A DNA stretch of 64,000 bases from Gemmatimonadota bacterium (GTDB lineage Bacteria > Gemmatimonadota > Gemmatimonadetes > Gemmatimonadales > Gemmatimonadaceae), in NCBI GenBank assembly GCA_021298835.1, contig JAJTHG010000033.1, positions 1 to 64,000 on the forward strand. Direction: 5' to 3'. Position numbers and translations under genes: made by a program. Each line of letters opens with the position of its first letter. The first letter of the stretch is position 1. Shown here one piece after another: positions 7,693 to 19,300 of this stretch. The notes beneath the pieces are model-generated. The model searched no databases and was not told the DNA's origin. It worked only from the letters and a program-made list of their open reading frames with translations.

Positions 7693-8724
7693 TCAGGTCG
7701 CCGCGACGAACCGCCGCGCCTCGTCCACCACGCGAGCGCGCACCTCGGCGAGCGTGCCGGCAACGAGCGCCCCGGAGGCCTTGGCGTGGCCACCTCCGCC
7801 GTAGCGGCGCGCGAGCGCGTTGACGTCCACGCGGCCGGTGGAGCGGAACGAGACCTTCACCTTGCCGTGCCCGAGGTCGCGGAAGAAGAGCGCGAGCCGG
7901 GTGCCGGCGATCGAGCGCGGGTGCTCGACGATGCCGTCGAGGTCCTCGGAGGCCACACCGTACTTCTCGAGCGCGCCGGCGGGGAGCGAGAGCCACGCGA
8001 TGCCGTGCACCGCGTCAACCTCGAGCGTGTCGAGCGCGTCGCGCAGCAGCTGGATGCGCCCGACGGGGACGCGCGCGTACACCTGCCGGTACATCTCCTC
8101 GGGATCCACGCCGACGGAGAGGAGGCGCGAGGCGATCGCGTGCGCACGCGGCGAGGTGTTCGAGAAGCGGAAGCTGCCGGTGTCGGTGAGGATCGCGGCG
8201 TAGAGACCGCGGGCGACGGCCGGGGAGAAGGGGAGGTCGAGGACGTCGGCGACGTCGTGGACCAGCTCGCCGGTCGCGCACGCGGCGACGTCGCTCAGGA
8301 TGCGCTCCGGTGGCGCCGGGGGCTCGTCGCTCGGCACGTGGTGATCGATGACGAGCACGGGCACGGTGAGCGCCCGCACGGCGTCGGCGAGGTGGCCGAG
8401 CCGCTTGACGTCGCTGATGTCGAGGACGATGAGAAGATCGACGTCGCGCAGCGCCGAGGGCCCGTCGGCGGATCGCTCCTCGACGTCGTCGCCGAGGAGG
8501 AAGTCGAACAGCGTCGGCCACGGGGTCGGATTGACGATCACCGGCCGCATGCCGCGGAACGCGAGAAGGCGGGCCAGCGCCGTCTCGGAGCCGCACCCGT
8601 CGCCGTCGGCGTTGATGTGGGTCGAGAGCGCGACGCGGCGCCCGGGGACGAACTCGGCGGCGAAGCGCTCGATGACGGCGCGGCGGTGCGCCGGAACGTT
8701 GAGCAGGTCGACGTGCAGGGCCAT
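7693..8724 (-). CDS. nrnA: Bifunctional oligoribonuclease/PAP phosphatase (NrnA-like, DHH family)
   Basis: 343 residues. DHH-superfamily phosphoesterase that degrades nanoRNA and/or converts 3'-phosphoadenosine 5'-phosphate to AMP. Motif I is STHINADGDGCGSE, motif II LDISD, motif III IDHHVPSD (the DHH motif), and the C-terminal DHHA1 domain ends with RRYGGGGHAKASGALV. Length fits the family. A TAGTTT element stands six bases before the ATG, suggesting a leaderless transcript, and the terminator of the upstream permease gene overlaps this promoter. Substrate preference (oligoRNA, PAP or cyclic dinucleotide breakdown products) cannot be read from sequence. Confidence 0.9.
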   Translation of the reverse strand: MALHVDLLNVPAHRRAVIERFAAEFVPGRRVALSTHINADGDGCGSETALARLLAFRGMRPVIVNPTPWPTLFDFLLGDDVEERSADGPSALRDVDLLIVLDISDVKRLGHLADAVRALTVPVLVIDHHVPSDEPPAPPERILSDVAACATGELVHDVADVLDLPFSPAVARGLYAAILTDTGSFRFSNTSPRAHAIASRLLSVGVDPEEMYRQVYARVPVGRIQLLRDALDTLEVDAVHGIAWLSLPAGALEKYGVASEDLDGIVEHPRSIAGTRLALFFRDLGHGKVKVSFRSTGRVDVNALARRYGGGGHAKASGALVAGTLAEVRARVVDEARRFVAAT

Positions 8725-8730
8725 GGGGGA

Positions 8731-8736
8731 AAACTA
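8731..8736 (-). promoter_or_regulatory. -10 element of nrnA, probably leaderless
   Basis: TAGTTT on the minus strand is followed by six bases and then the ATG at 8724. No good -35 is seen; the preceding bases belong to a terminator hairpin. Confidence 0.4.
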
Positions 8737-8767
8737 ACGCGGCGCCCGGGAGGCCCGGGCGCCGCGT
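8737..8767 (-). terminator. Rho-independent terminator of the amino-acid permease gene
   Basis: A perfect 14-base stem (ACGCGGCGCCCGGG and its complement) with a three-base loop is followed on the minus strand by TAGTTTT. It lies 22 bases after the permease stop. Confidence 0.85.
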
Positions 8768-8789
8768 CGTCGTGCGGATACGGGGCTGG

Positions 8790-10370
8790 TCAGTCGCCGG
8801 CGACGAGCCCGGCCTCGCGCTTGCCGATGGTCGAGTTGCGCATGCCGTAGGCGAAGTACGTCGTCATGCCGATCGCCGTCCACACGCCGAGGAGCGTCCA
8901 GGTGAGCGCGGGGAGCTTCGACATCATGTACAGCGTGGAGCCAGCGCCGAGGATCGGCACGAGGGGGACGAGCGGGGTGCGGAAGGGCCGCTTGAGCTCG
9001 GGGGACCGCACGCGGAGCACCCAGACGCCGATGCACACCGTGGCGAACGCCGCGAGGGTGCCGCCGGAGACGAGCTCGCCGAGGAGGCCGAGCGGGAAGA
9101 AGCCGGCGATGACGACCGCGATCGCGCCGACGATCCATGTCGAGGCGGCCGGCGTCTGGTACTTGGGGTGCACGCGGCTGAAGATGCGCGGGAGCAGGCC
9201 GTCGCGCGCCATCGTGTAGAAGATGCGCGGCTGGCCCATGAGCATCACCAGCACCACCGACGAGAGACCGGCGACGGCACCGATGTTCACGAGGTACTCG
9301 AGCCACTTGAGCTGCGGCGCCGCGGCGATCGCGGCCGACACCGGGTGCGGCACACCGAGCTCCGGGTAGGGAGCGAGCCCGGTCATCACCAGCGACATCA
9401 GGATGTAGAGCACCGTGCAGATGAGCAGCGACGCGATCATCCCGATCGGGAGGTCGCGCTGCGGGTTCTTCGCCTCCTGCGCGGCGGTCGAGACGGCGTC
9501 GAAGCCGATGTAGGAGAAGAACACCACCGGCGCCGCCCGCAGCACGCCGGAGATCCCGTACTTGGTCGAGCCGTCGGGGTTGGTGACCATCTCCGGAATG
9601 AACGGCGTCCAGTTCTCGGCCTTCACGTAGAAGAAGCCGAACCCGATGACCAGCAGCACGATCGTCATCTTGATGAAGACGACGATGTTGTTGAAGGTCG
9701 CCGACTCCTGCACGCCGCGGACGAGCAGCACGGTCAGGCCGAGGATCAGGAGGACCGCCGGCATGTTGATGATGCCGTTGACGACCTGGCCACCGGCCGC
9801 CGAGCAGGCCTCGCGGGCGACGAAGGCGACCTTCGTGGCGGCGTCCACGAGCGTGCCGCCCGAGGCGGGATCCACGCAGGTGAAGGCCTGCACGACCTGG
9901 TGGCCGTTGACCACGGTGAGGGGCGCCGAGGCGAAGGCGGCCGGGATGTGGATGCCGACCTCGCCGAGCATCGCGCTCAAGTAGCCCGACCAGCCCACCG
10001 ACACGGTGGCGGCCGCGAAGAGGTACTCGAGCACGAGATTCCAGCCGATGAACCAGGCGATCGCCTCGCCCATGGTGGCGTAGGCGTAGGTGTACGCCGA
10101 GCCGGCGATCGGGATCATCGAGGCGAACTCGGCGTAGCAGAGCCCCGCGAAGAGGCAGGCCAGCCCGGCGAGCACGAACGAGAGCGAGACGGCCGGCCCG
10201 GCGAAGTTCGCCGCCGCGGTGCCTGTCAGCACGAAGATGCCGGCGCCGATGATCGCGCCGATGCCGAGCATCGTGAGGTTGAGGGCACCGAGCGAGCGCT
10301 TGAGCCCGCCCGCGGATGCGCCGGCTTCGGCCTGCAGCGCGAGGATGTCCTTCTTCGACCAGAGACCCAT
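8790..10370 (-). CDS. APC-superfamily amino acid permease (cationic amino acid transporter type)
   Basis: 526 residues, about 12-14 membrane helices. The first helix carries GAIIGAGIFVLTGTAA, the substrate-binding motif of APC transporters. The conserved FFSYIGFDAVSTAAQEAKNPQRDLP block is diagnostic of the CAT/YfnA-like subfamily, which takes up amino acids with protons. A loop of about 60 residues with two cysteines and AF/VV repeats follows helix 5. It is transcribed alone: guaB ends with its own terminator upstream, and a strong hairpin follows the stop. Substrate not predictable; cationic or branched amino acids are family guesses. Confidence 0.92.
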   Translation of the reverse strand: MGLWSKKDILALQAEAGASAGGLKRSLGALNLTMLGIGAIIGAGIFVLTGTAAANFAGPAVSLSFVLAGLACLFAGLCYAEFASMIPIAGSAYTYAYATMGEAIAWFIGWNLVLEYLFAAATVSVGWSGYLSAMLGEVGIHIPAAFASAPLTVVNGHQVVQAFTCVDPASGGTLVDAATKVAFVAREACSAAGGQVVNGIINMPAVLLILGLTVLLVRGVQESATFNNIVVFIKMTIVLLVIGFGFFYVKAENWTPFIPEMVTNPDGSTKYGISGVLRAAPVVFFSYIGFDAVSTAAQEAKNPQRDLPIGMIASLLICTVLYILMSLVMTGLAPYPELGVPHPVSAAIAAAPQLKWLEYLVNIGAVAGLSSVVLVMLMGQPRIFYTMARDGLLPRIFSRVHPKYQTPAASTWIVGAIAVVIAGFFPLGLLGELVSGGTLAAFATVCIGVWVLRVRSPELKRPFRTPLVPLVPILGAGSTLYMMSKLPALTWTLLGVWTAIGMTTYFAYGMRNSTIGKREAGLVAGD

Positions 10371-10475
10371 GGGATCCGACGTCGGGGTGGAGGCCGCACG
10401 AACGGCGCGGCCGGCGACAACCGGCGGAAGGTGACCCCCCGCCCCGCCCCGGTCAATTGCCGCGCCGCCGAAAGG

Positions 10476-10509
10476 GGCGGCCGGCCGCCCCCCGGGGGCG
10501 CGGCCGGCC
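10476..10509 (-). terminator. Terminator after guaB
   Basis: A 10-base perfect inverted repeat (GGCCGGCCGC) with a GC-rich loop that can pair further is followed on the minus strand by CCCCTTT. It is seven bases past the guaB stop. Confidence 0.6.
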
Positions 10510-10515
10510 GACGGG

Positions 10516-12584
<2,069 letters not shown>

Positions 12585-13059
12585 TGGCAGGGGCGGCAGG
12601 AGGGGTGACGGTCGGCGAGGGCTTCGCCGCGGCGGCCGCGATGTCGGACGCGACCTGCTTGCCGACGCTGGCCACGTCGCTGACGACCGCCTGGCCCGCC
12701 GCCGCGACGCCGCTCAGCACCCCCATCGCCTTGTTCATCATGCCCATGGCCTGCGCCACGGTGGTCGCGTTGACCTTGGAGGCGCGCAGCGTGTCCTCGA
12801 CGGCGGAGGCGAGGCGGGTGAAGACGTTGTCGGGCGGCGGGGCGTGCGAGGCGTAGCGCGACTCGAGGAACGAGACGTAGTCGAGCACCTGGTAGCCCTT
12901 GTCGTCGGGCAGGGTGTCGAGCGCGCGGAGAATGCGGTCGCGGAGGGTCGTGTCCATGAGGCCGGCCTGGGAGAAGCGATGCCGGAACCTACGGCCGCGC
13001 CGCGCCGGATGATTCGGTCGCTCCCGGGCAGCGCGTCGGCGGGCCGACGCGCCGGTGGA

Positions 13060-14049
13060 TCAGATGCGGCCCCACCGGGCGCGATTGCCGCGCACGTCGA
13101 TGTGCACGAAGGGCCCGTGCTGGCGGGTCGCCCGGTAGGTGCCGGCACCGCCGACGAGCTCGGGGAAGCGGCGCTCGACGCGCTCGACCGCCTCGATGAG
13201 GACCTTGACGTCCTTCGAGTTGCTGCGGCCGTCCCGGTTGAGGTCGTCCATGCGCCCGTTGTGGTCGTTGTCCACGATCACGTCGGCGGCGTCGCCGAAC
13301 TGGTGCCGGCTGTCCTGCGCCGGCGACCCGGTGGTGCGGCGCCGCGTGCGGGCGCGGAGACCCTGGTTGTACTCGGGGTGCCGGAAACCCGAGATCACCT
13401 TCATGTGGGTGACGGGGACCCCGGAGGCGTTGAGTTCGTCGATGACGAGTTCGAGCTTGTCGATGAGTTCGTCGCGCAGCACGACGAACTTGGGCCAGAC
13501 ATCCGACTGGTCGTGCGTGAGGAAGTCGCGGATGGAGAAGTGCTCGGAGAGCGGCATGTCCGCCTCCTCGCGCGTCACCTTCACGAAGCCGTCGGGGTTC
13601 AGGTACATCCCGTTGCGCAGCCGCCCGCGCTCCTCGGGCCAGTAGCCCACGCGGTAGCCGTGGACGAAGCGGCCGTCCTTCTGCTCGAACGGAACGACGG
13701 TCGCCAGCGCGACGCCGGTCTCGCCGTCGGCGGCCGCTGCCGCCTTGGCGGCATGGATGCCGGGGGTGCGGACGGCCGAGTCGCCGAAGAGCCGGGCGAT
13801 CACCGGGATCCGCAGGGAACGGCGCGGCCCGAAGATGCGCAGGCGCAGCTTGCCGGACAGCCCGCGGATCGGCGTCGGGGCCGCCGAGTCCGAGACGACG
13901 AGCGAGTCATCGGAGCGGCCGCCGAAGAACGTATTCAACGAGAAGCCCTGCGCCCCGGCCCGCGCCGGCGTCGCCAGCGTGCAGGCCGCGGCGGCCACGA
14001 GCAGGGCTCGGGGCAGGCGACGGAGCCGAGGCGCAGGAGACACGATCAT
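13060..14049 (-). CDS. Exported M15-family peptidase-like protein with EF-hand-like loop
   Basis: 329 residues from the ATG at 14049, chosen because it begins the signal peptide (RLPRALLVAAAACTLATPARAGAQ). The C-terminal ~150 residues match the M15A/VanY-like peptidase fold that cleaves peptidoglycan stem peptides: VISGFRHPEYNQG, then SRHQFGDAADVIVD (zinc His and Asp) and HGPFVHIDVRG (third ligand). Inside it, DNDHNGRMDDLNRDGRS resembles calcium-binding EF-hand/dockerin loops. The middle YRVGYWPEERGRLRNGMYLNPDGF segment may be a separate binding domain. It follows the L,D-transpeptidase cluster, fitting cell-wall remodelling. Activity is inferred. Confidence 0.8.
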   Translation of the reverse strand: MIVSPAPRLRRLPRALLVAAAACTLATPARAGAQGFSLNTFFGGRSDDSLVVSDSAAPTPIRGLSGKLRLRIFGPRRSLRIPVIARLFGDSAVRTPGIHAAKAAAAADGETGVALATVVPFEQKDGRFVHGYRVGYWPEERGRLRNGMYLNPDGFVKVTREEADMPLSEHFSIRDFLTHDQSDVWPKFVVLRDELIDKLELVIDELNASGVPVTHMKVISGFRHPEYNQGLRARTRRRTTGSPAQDSRHQFGDAADVIVDNDHNGRMDDLNRDGRSNSKDVKVLIEAVERVERRFPELVGGAGTYRATRQHGPFVHIDVRGNRARWGRI

Positions 14050-14232
14050 CGGTATGGGCTGGACGGGTGGGGGAACGCTGTCGTCACGGTGGCTCGCGCT
14101 GCTGCGCCGGCCGGTCGCGCGGCTTCGGGTCAAGCTACGGGTGCCGTCCCCATTCGCTATCACGCGAGGGGCGTAAATCGTCACCTGACCGACTGGCCAG
14201 AAAGTAATCTCACTCGGCCAGCGACGCGCGAC
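14050..14232 (-). other. Intergenic region between the L,D-transpeptidase and M15 genes
   Basis: 183 bases with somewhat lower GC than the surroundings. It contains a CTGGCC/GGCCAG inverted repeat around 14193-14221 but no U-run, so a terminator is not established. A promoter for the M15 gene is likely here, but no clear -35/-10 pair stands out. Confidence 0.3.
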
Positions 14233-15087
14233 TCAATAGACGAAAACTGGCGTGCCGACCGGCACAAGTTGATACAGCGCTTCGATATCCTCGTTCCGCA
14301 CCCGAATGCACCCGTGACTGGCCGAACGGCCAATCGAGCTCGGGATATCGGTGCCATGAATCCCGTAGCCGTCGCCGAGGTAGAGCCGGAAGGGTCCGAG
14401 CACGCCGGCGAAGCGCCGCTGGTGCGTGCCCAGCGGTGGGACGATGAGCCGGCGCCCGACGATGATCTCCCGACCTTCCCGGGCGTCGTACGGTACCTCG
14501 GCACCGTTGGGGGACCGCCGCACGACGTCGTTGCCGCTCAGGGCAATCATCGAACCGTCCGGCAGGGGGACCGTCATGCCGGCCCGCAGGAAGACCAGCT
14601 TGAGCTTCCGCTTCTTCGCCAGTTCGACGAAGTGCCAGTCCGGCGGCGCCCACATGGGATTCTCGTCCTTGCGCTCGACCTTCAGCCGCCCCCGCGGCGT
14701 ATCGAACTTCCACATCGCCTTGGAACCGACGCGCTTGAGTTCGCCGCCCGTGCCGGTGGCGACGCGGGTGGTGAACAGGACGGAGTCCCGGCGCTTGAGC
14801 CAGAGCCGATTCTCGGCGATGGACACGACCAGGTACGCCGTGTCGCCGGGGGCTCCGCCCTTCGCCGCGAGGGCGGCCGAGAGCGAGTCGCCGGCGGCTG
14901 CGGCTTCGCGTCGCACGCTGTCGCGCTGTTGCTCCGCGGCCGCGAGGTCGGCCTGCGCGGCTCGCGCTGCCGGGGTGAGCCAGGCGACGACGCCGCCGAG
15001 GCCGAGGCCGATCCCGGCCATCGCGAGCGCGACGCGCCGGAAGGTGGGGGCGGTGATCGCGAGTGGGGAGGTCGGCTCGGTGTCCAT
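14233..15087 (-). CDS. L,D-transpeptidase (YkuD domain), membrane anchored
   Basis: 284 residues from ATG 15087. An N-terminal membrane anchor ([20 protein letters not shown]) is followed by a short coiled-coil-like segment ([20 protein letters not shown]) and the catalytic domain. The YkuD signature [20 protein letters not shown] contains the active-site His258 and Cys260. The enzyme forms 3-3 cross-links in peptidoglycan or attaches proteins to it. It is preceded by a companion gene that shares its C-terminal VGTPVxxY ending, and by an SH3-domain gene, on the same strand. The partner set suggests one envelope complex. Confidence 0.9.
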   Translation of the reverse strand: MDTEPTSPLAITAPTFRRVALAMAGIGLGLGGVVAWLTPAARAAQADLAAAEQQRDSVRREAAAAGDSLSAALAAKGGAPGDTAYLVVSIAENRLWLKRRDSVLFTTRVATGTGGELKRVGSKAMWKFDTPRGRLKVERKDENPMWAPPDWHFVELAKKRKLKLVFLRAGMTVPLPDGSMIALSGNDVVRRSPNGAEVPYDAREGREIIVGRRLIVPPLGTHQRRFAGVLGPFRLYLGDGYGIHGTDIPSSIGRSASHGCIRVRNEDIEALYQLVPVGTPVFVY

Positions 15088-15104
15088 CGGCAGGCGGGCG
15101 GGCT

Positions 15105-15743
15105 TTAATAGATGTACACGGGAGTGCCGACCTGGAGGTTCGGCTTGAGCACCTGCAGGTCGCGCGGGGCGAACCGCAGTGCGCCGGGCAGGACGAAGGC
15201 GGAGTCGGCGAGCGTCCCCTCGGGGTGGCGGGCGTAGAGCCACGGTCCGTCCACGAGTTCCACCACGACCGGCCCGAGTCCACCCTTGAGGCGGCGCTCT
15301 GCCGGCGCCGGCATGCCGCGGCCCGTCCAGGCCCACGTCGGGACCTCGACGGTGTCCTTGGGACCGGCGACCCGCCCGACGACGTACTCCCCGCGCGCCA
15401 GCGCCGGGGCCCCGGTGGGCAGCGGCCCGGTGGCGCGCTCGACCGGCATGCGCCGCAGGGGCAGGCCGTCGCGGAAGAGCGTCGCCTCGTTGCTGTCGAG
15501 CGCCACCGCCAGCAGCAGCCCCGGGAGCGCGCGCGCCTCGGCGCGCAGTCGCGCCACGAGCGCCTGCTCGCGGGTGGCGGCCACGCGCACGCCGAGCGAC
15601 TCCGCGCTGGCCCGGGCCACGCCGGCGGCACGACGCCCGTCGAGGGTGACGCGGCCGAGGTGGTAGGCCCGTCCGCCGAGCGCGGCGACGCCGGCGCCGA
15701 GGATGACGAGCAGCGCCGCGCCGAGGCGGCCGGAGGACGTCAT
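15105..15743 (-). CDS. Exported companion protein of the L,D-transpeptidase
   Basis: 212 residues. An N-terminal membrane anchor ([18 protein letters not shown]) is followed by an Ala/Arg helical stretch and a beta-rich domain. No catalytic His-Cys motif is present. The C-terminus ([14 protein letters not shown]) closely parallels that of the neighbouring L,D-transpeptidase (VGTPVFVY), and a segment [24 protein letters not shown] resembles the YkuD beta-sandwich approach, so it may be a degenerate paralogue with a regulatory or scaffolding role. It lies two bases from the SH3 gene and 17 bases before the transpeptidase. Confidence 0.6.
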   Translation of the reverse strand: MTSSGRLGAALLVILGAGVAALGGRAYHLGRVTLDGRRAAGVARASAESLGVRVAATREQALVARLRAEARALPGLLLAVALDSNEATLFRDGLPLRRMPVERATGPLPTGAPALARGEYVVGRVAGPKDTVEVPTWAWTGRGMPAPAERRLKGGLGPVVVELVDGPWLYARHPEGTLADSAFVLPGALRFAPRDLQVLKPNLQVGTPVYIY

Positions 15744-15745
15744 GG

Positions 15746-16855
15746 TCAGGGCTTCGAGAGGGACTGGACGTCGAGCACGGGAACGCCGGTCGGTTCGCTG
15801 CGGCCGGTGCGCACCCGCGCGACGACGAGCGCCCGGGACATCTGGGGCCACGCGCGGGCGGTTTCGAGGAGTGTCGGCGGAATGGCGAGATAGAGCAGTG
15901 CCTCCTCGCCGTCGGGCCCGCGGGCGAGGAGGTACTGCTCGCCTTCGCTGAGGTCTCGGCGCAGTCCGTCGGCGGTCTGCAGCCCGAGGACGTCCACGAC
16001 CCATCGCACCGTCACGCCCTTGGTGCCCTCGGGATCCGACCGCAGGTCGGCCGCGCTGCGGATGCCGCGCAAGGCGGAATCGGCGGGCATGAGGTCGCGC
16101 TCGCGCACCCAGCCCTCGAGCCGGACCCGGACCCAGCCCCGGTCCCTCGCCTGGGGAACGAGTACGGCTTGCGGCCGCACGGACGCAAGGATGCGCCCGT
16201 CGGGGGCGAGCCGGACATCGGCCCCGCGCGACCCCGCCGGCTTGAGGGCGCCGTCGGGAATCAGGGCGGCATCGGCGGGCGCGGGGGCCGCGAGGAGCGA
16301 CGGAGCCGCATCGACGGCCTTCGGCGGTACGGGTCGGACGCCGCGACCGCTGGCCTGAGCGGCCGCCCCGTTCGGCCGGCCGAGCCCCTCCGTGCGCACC
16401 CAGGCCACGAACTGCACGCGCGAAAAGCGTCCCGAGGTCCCGATCAGCTGGAGGCCGGTTCCGCCGTTGAGGCGGGCGACCGCGCGCGCCGTGGGCGACG
16501 CCGAGGCGCGGAGTGTCGAGCCATTCCGCCGGACGCTGCGTGGAAAGGTGTCAACCTTGCCGCCGAGGAATCCGGCCTCGAGCCAGCCGTCGAGCGTGAC
16601 CTGCTGCCAGCCGCCGAGCGTGGGGCCGGACGCCACGGTGCCGCCCCGGAGCAGGGTCCCGAGCGAGCGGGCGCCCTTGGTCGGCTGGGCGAGCAGGGGG
16701 CTGTTGCGCACCACCGCCACCTGCGCGTTCGCGGGGCCGACGGCGCCCAGTGCGACCAGGGCGGCGACGATCCGGGGTCGCACGAGCCGAAGGAGGCGCG
16801 CGGCGCTGGCCCGGCGGGCGGCACGCCGTGCGTTGTAGGAGGGGGTCACGGACAT
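15746..16855 (-). CDS. Exported bacterial SH3-domain protein
   Basis: 369 residues from ATG 16855. A signal peptide ends at GPANAQ. Three SH3b-like repeats are visible: [20 protein letters not shown] with [10 protein letters not shown], then [20 protein letters not shown], then [20 protein letters not shown] with [18 protein letters not shown]3b domains bind peptidoglycan peptides. The last ~100 residues are a separate domain without recognised motif. It is the first gene of the SH3/companion/L,D-transpeptidase group and is divergent from gpmI, with 73 bases between the two starts. Confidence 0.75.
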   Translation of the reverse strand: MSVTPSYNARRAARRASAARLLRLVRPRIVAALVALGAVGPANAQVAVVRNSPLLAQPTKGARSLGTLLRGGTVASGPTLGGWQQVTLDGWLEAGFLGGKVDTFPRSVRRNGSTLRASASPTARAVARLNGGTGLQLIGTSGRFSRVQFVAWVRTEGLGRPNGAAAQASGRGVRPVPPKAVDAAPSLLAAPAPADAALIPDGALKPAGSRGADVRLAPDGRILASVRPQAVLVPQARDRGWVRVRLEGWVRERDLMPADSALRGIRSAADLRSDPEGTKGVTVRWVVDVLGLQTADGLRRDLSEGEQYLLARGPDGEEALLYLAIPPTLLETARAWPQMSRALVVARVRTGRSEPTGVPVLDVQSLSKP

Positions 16856-16928
16856 AGATTTCCGGCGGAGACGTCCCGCGTCGCGGGCCGTCGGTGAGGT
16901 TAGCACCCGCACCCGCGAGCGAGAAGAG

Positions 16929-18524
16929 ATGGGCACGACCGCACGACGGCCAGTCGCCCTGGTCGTGCTGGACGGCTGGGGATACCGCGCGGAGCGCGAG
17001 GGCAACGCGATCGCGCTGGCCGGGACGCCGACGTGGGATCGGTTGTGGGCGCGGACGCCGCGCACGCTGCTGCGCGCCTCGGGGCTGGCCGTCGGGTTGC
17101 CGGCAGGCCAGATGGGGAACAGCGAGGTTGGGCACCTCAACCTCGGGGCGGGGCGCGTGGTGATGCAGGACCTCGTGCGCATCTCGCAGGCGATCCACGA
17201 CGGGTCGTTCTTCCAGGCGGCGGCGTTCGTGGACGCGTGCGCGCACGTGCACAAGACCGGGGGCACGCTGCACCTGGTGGGGCTGATCGGTGACGGCGGG
17301 GTGCACGGGCTCGACCGGCACGCGTGGGCGCTCGTGGACCTGGCGCAGCGGCAGGGGGTGGCGAAGGTCGCGATCCACGCGCTGCTCGACGGCCGCGACA
17401 CGATGCCGACCTCGTCGCTCGAGCACATGCCGCAGCTGCTGGCGCGGACGGCGGGGGTGGCGGTCGTGGCGAGCGTGAGCGGGCGGTACTACGCGATGGA
17501 CCGCGACCGCCGCTGGCCGCGCACCGAGGTCGCCTACCGCGCGATCGCCGAGGGGGTGGGCCCGACCGCGCCCGACCCGATGCGGTGCATCCGCGACGCG
17601 CACGCGCGCGGCGAGACCGACGAGTTCGTCGTCCCGCACGTCATGGTGGACGCCGAGGGCCGGCCGGTCGCGCCGATGCGCGACGGCGACGCGGTGCTGT
17701 GCTGGAATTACCGCTCCGACCGCATGCGGCAGCTGGTGCGGGCGCTCGCCGTCGAGGGGTTCGACGGCTTCCCGGTGCCGGCGCGGCCGCGCGTGCACCT
17801 CGCCACGATGACGCAGTACGACGCGACGTTTCCCTTCCCGTCCGCCTTCCCGCCGTTCTCGATGGCGCGGATCGTGGCGGAGGTCGTCAGCGAGGCGGGG
17901 CGCTCGATGCTGCGCACGGCGGAGACGGAGAAGTACCCGCACGTGACGTACTTCTTCAACGGCGGCATCGAGGTGCCCTTCGCGGGCGAGGTGCGCGAGC
18001 TGGTGCCGAGCCCGCAGGTCGCGACGTACGACCTGCAGCCCGCGATGTCCGCCGACGGCGTCACCGACGTGCTCTGCCGCGCGATCGCCGGCGGGGCGCA
18101 CGACTTCATGCTGTGCAACTTCGCGAACGGGGACATGGTGGGACACACGGGCTCGATGCCGGCGACGATCGCGGCGATCGAGGTGGTGGACCGCTGCCTC
18201 GCGCGCATCGTGGCCGAGGCGGAGCGCACCGGCACCCGCCTGCTGATCACCGCCGACCACGGCAACTGCGAGATGATGATCGACCCCGCGACCGGCGGCC
18301 CGCACACGGCCCACACCACGAACCCCGTGCCCTTCCTGCTGTTCGACCCGGCGGGCGACCGTCCGCTGCGCGGGCAGAGCGCCCTGTGCGACGTGGGCCC
18401 GACCGTGCTGTCGCTGCTCGGCCTCGAGCGGCCGGCGGAGATGACGGGGCGGGACCTCACCGACCTCTCGGCGACGTCGCCGGCGGCGGCGTTGATCGCG
18501 CAGGAACACGGGGCGTCGGCATGA
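16929..18524 (+). CDS. gpmI: 2,3-bisphosphoglycerate-independent phosphoglycerate mutase
   Basis: 531 residues. It interconverts 3- and 2-phosphoglycerate in glycolysis and gluconeogenesis, using two Mn2+ ions. The N-terminal metal motif is VVLDGWGYRAEREGNAI, the phosphorylated serine is in MGNSEVGHLNLGAGRVV (about Ser65), DGRDTMPTSS follows, and the second metal site is ITADHGNCEMM with HTAHTTNPVP. Length fits the family. A purine-rich AGAAGAG ribosome site precedes the ATG. It shares a stop/start overlap (ATGA) with an outer-membrane-type gene. Confidence 0.97.
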   Translation: MGTTARRPVALVVLDGWGYRAEREGNAIALAGTPTWDRLWARTPRTLLRASGLAVGLPAGQMGNSEVGHLNLGAGRVVMQDLVRISQAIHDGSFFQAAAFVDACAHVHKTGGTLHLVGLIGDGGVHGLDRHAWALVDLAQRQGVAKVAIHALLDGRDTMPTSSLEHMPQLLARTAGVAVVASVSGRYYAMDRDRRWPRTEVAYRAIAEGVGPTAPDPMRCIRDAHARGETDEFVVPHVMVDAEGRPVAPMRDGDAVLCWNYRSDRMRQLVRALAVEGFDGFPVPARPRVHLATMTQYDATFPFPSAFPPFSMARIVAEVVSEAGRSMLRTAETEKYPHVTYFFNGGIEVPFAGEVRELVPSPQVATYDLQPAMSADGVTDVLCRAIAGGAHDFMLCNFANGDMVGHTGSMPATIAAIEVVDRCLARIVAEAERTGTRLLITADHGNCEMMIDPATGGPHTAHTTNPVPFLLFDPAGDRPLRGQSALCDVGPTVLSLLGLERPAEMTGRDLTDLSATSPAAALIAQEHGASA

Positions 18525-19300
18525 GGCGGCCTGCTCTGACGTCACCCCTCGCGCGCGGCGGCCAGACCGTCCGCCAGACCGTCCGCCAGGCCGTCCGCCG
18601 GGCCGTCCGCCAGGCCGTCCGCCGGGCCGCGCCCGTCGCGCTCGTCGTTCTGCTCGGCACCGGTCGCCTCGCCGCGCAGGTCGGGACGCTTCCCGAGCGC
18701 AGCCCGTTCGCCGACGCGCCGTTCCGGCAGGGACTGACGACGTTCGCGGGCTGGTGGAACGCCGGCCGTGACCCGGCCGGCGTCTCGCCGGCCAGCGCGC
18801 CGGTGATCGGCGCGCGTTACGACTGGACGATCGGCAGCGCGGGGTCGCTCTACGTGCGGCAGCAGGCGGTGCTCTCGTCCCGCACGCCGCTGGACCCCTT
18901 CCGCGCGGTCAACCAGCGGGGACTGGGGCGCTACCGGTGGCCCCTCGCGGTAACGGACGCCGGCTTCGCGATGCAGCTGACCGGCCAGAAGTCGTGGCGT
19001 CGGCTCATTCCCGGGGCGTCGCTCGGGGTGGGGCTGCTGACCGACCTGGTCGCGGAGCGCGACGTCGGTGGCTTCGCGGTGGGGACGAACGTCCTGTTCA
19101 CGGGGGGGGCCGGGGTCACGTACGTGATGGCCGACCGCTGGCGACTGCGCCTCGACTGGGGGGTGTTCCTGCATCGGTTCCGTTACCCCGACACGTACGT
19201 GACGCAGACGCCGCCGGTGCTGACGCAGCAGTCGCTGCGCGGCGGGTGGCGGGCCAACACCGCGCTGACGGCCGGCCTGCACTGGACGGTCTTCCGCTGA
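18521..19300 (+). CDS. Putative outer-membrane beta-barrel protein
   Basis: 259 residues from the ATG overlapping the gpmI stop. The N-terminal stretch is lengthened by 12-base tandem repeats (VRQTVRQAVRRAVRQAVRR) before a signal helix (VALVVLLGTGRLAAQ). The mature part has alternating aromatic/hydrophobic beta strands (GARYDWTIGSAGSLYVRQQAVLSS, WRLRLDWGVFLHRF) and ends in the aromatic WTVFR, typical of small outer-membrane barrels. Function unknown. The repeat-extended basic region is odd for a signal peptide; a later start is possible but I see no good one. Confidence 0.65.
   Translation: MRRPALTSPLARGGQTVRQTVRQAVRRAVRQAVRRAAPVALVVLLGTGRLAAQVGTLPERSPFADAPFRQGLTTFAGWWNAGRDPAGVSPASAPVIGARYDWTIGSAGSLYVRQQAVLSSRTPLDPFRAVNQRGLGRYRWPLAVTDAGFAMQLTGQKSWRRLIPGASLGVGLLTDLVAERDVGGFAVGTNVLFTGGAGVTYVMADRWRLRLDWGVFLHRFRYPDTYVTQTPPVLTQQSLRGGWRANTALTAGLHWTVFR
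18569..18628. repeat. Five tandem 12-base repeats in a signal-peptide coding region
   Basis: Five consecutive units of GTCCGCCRGRCC, with a partial copy before them, encode VRQT/VRQA/VRRA repeats in the basic N-region of the beta-barrel protein. Confidence 0.85.

Noticed and set aside
5953-8850. 965-codon frame on the plus strand
   Set aside because: Antisense shadow of the propeller, thioredoxin-like and nrnA genes; composition is Arg/Ala-rich and without motifs.
18569-18628. Tandem repeats considered as a CRISPR array
   Set aside because: Units are 12 bases, contiguous, in frame within a coding region, with no spacers and no cas genes.
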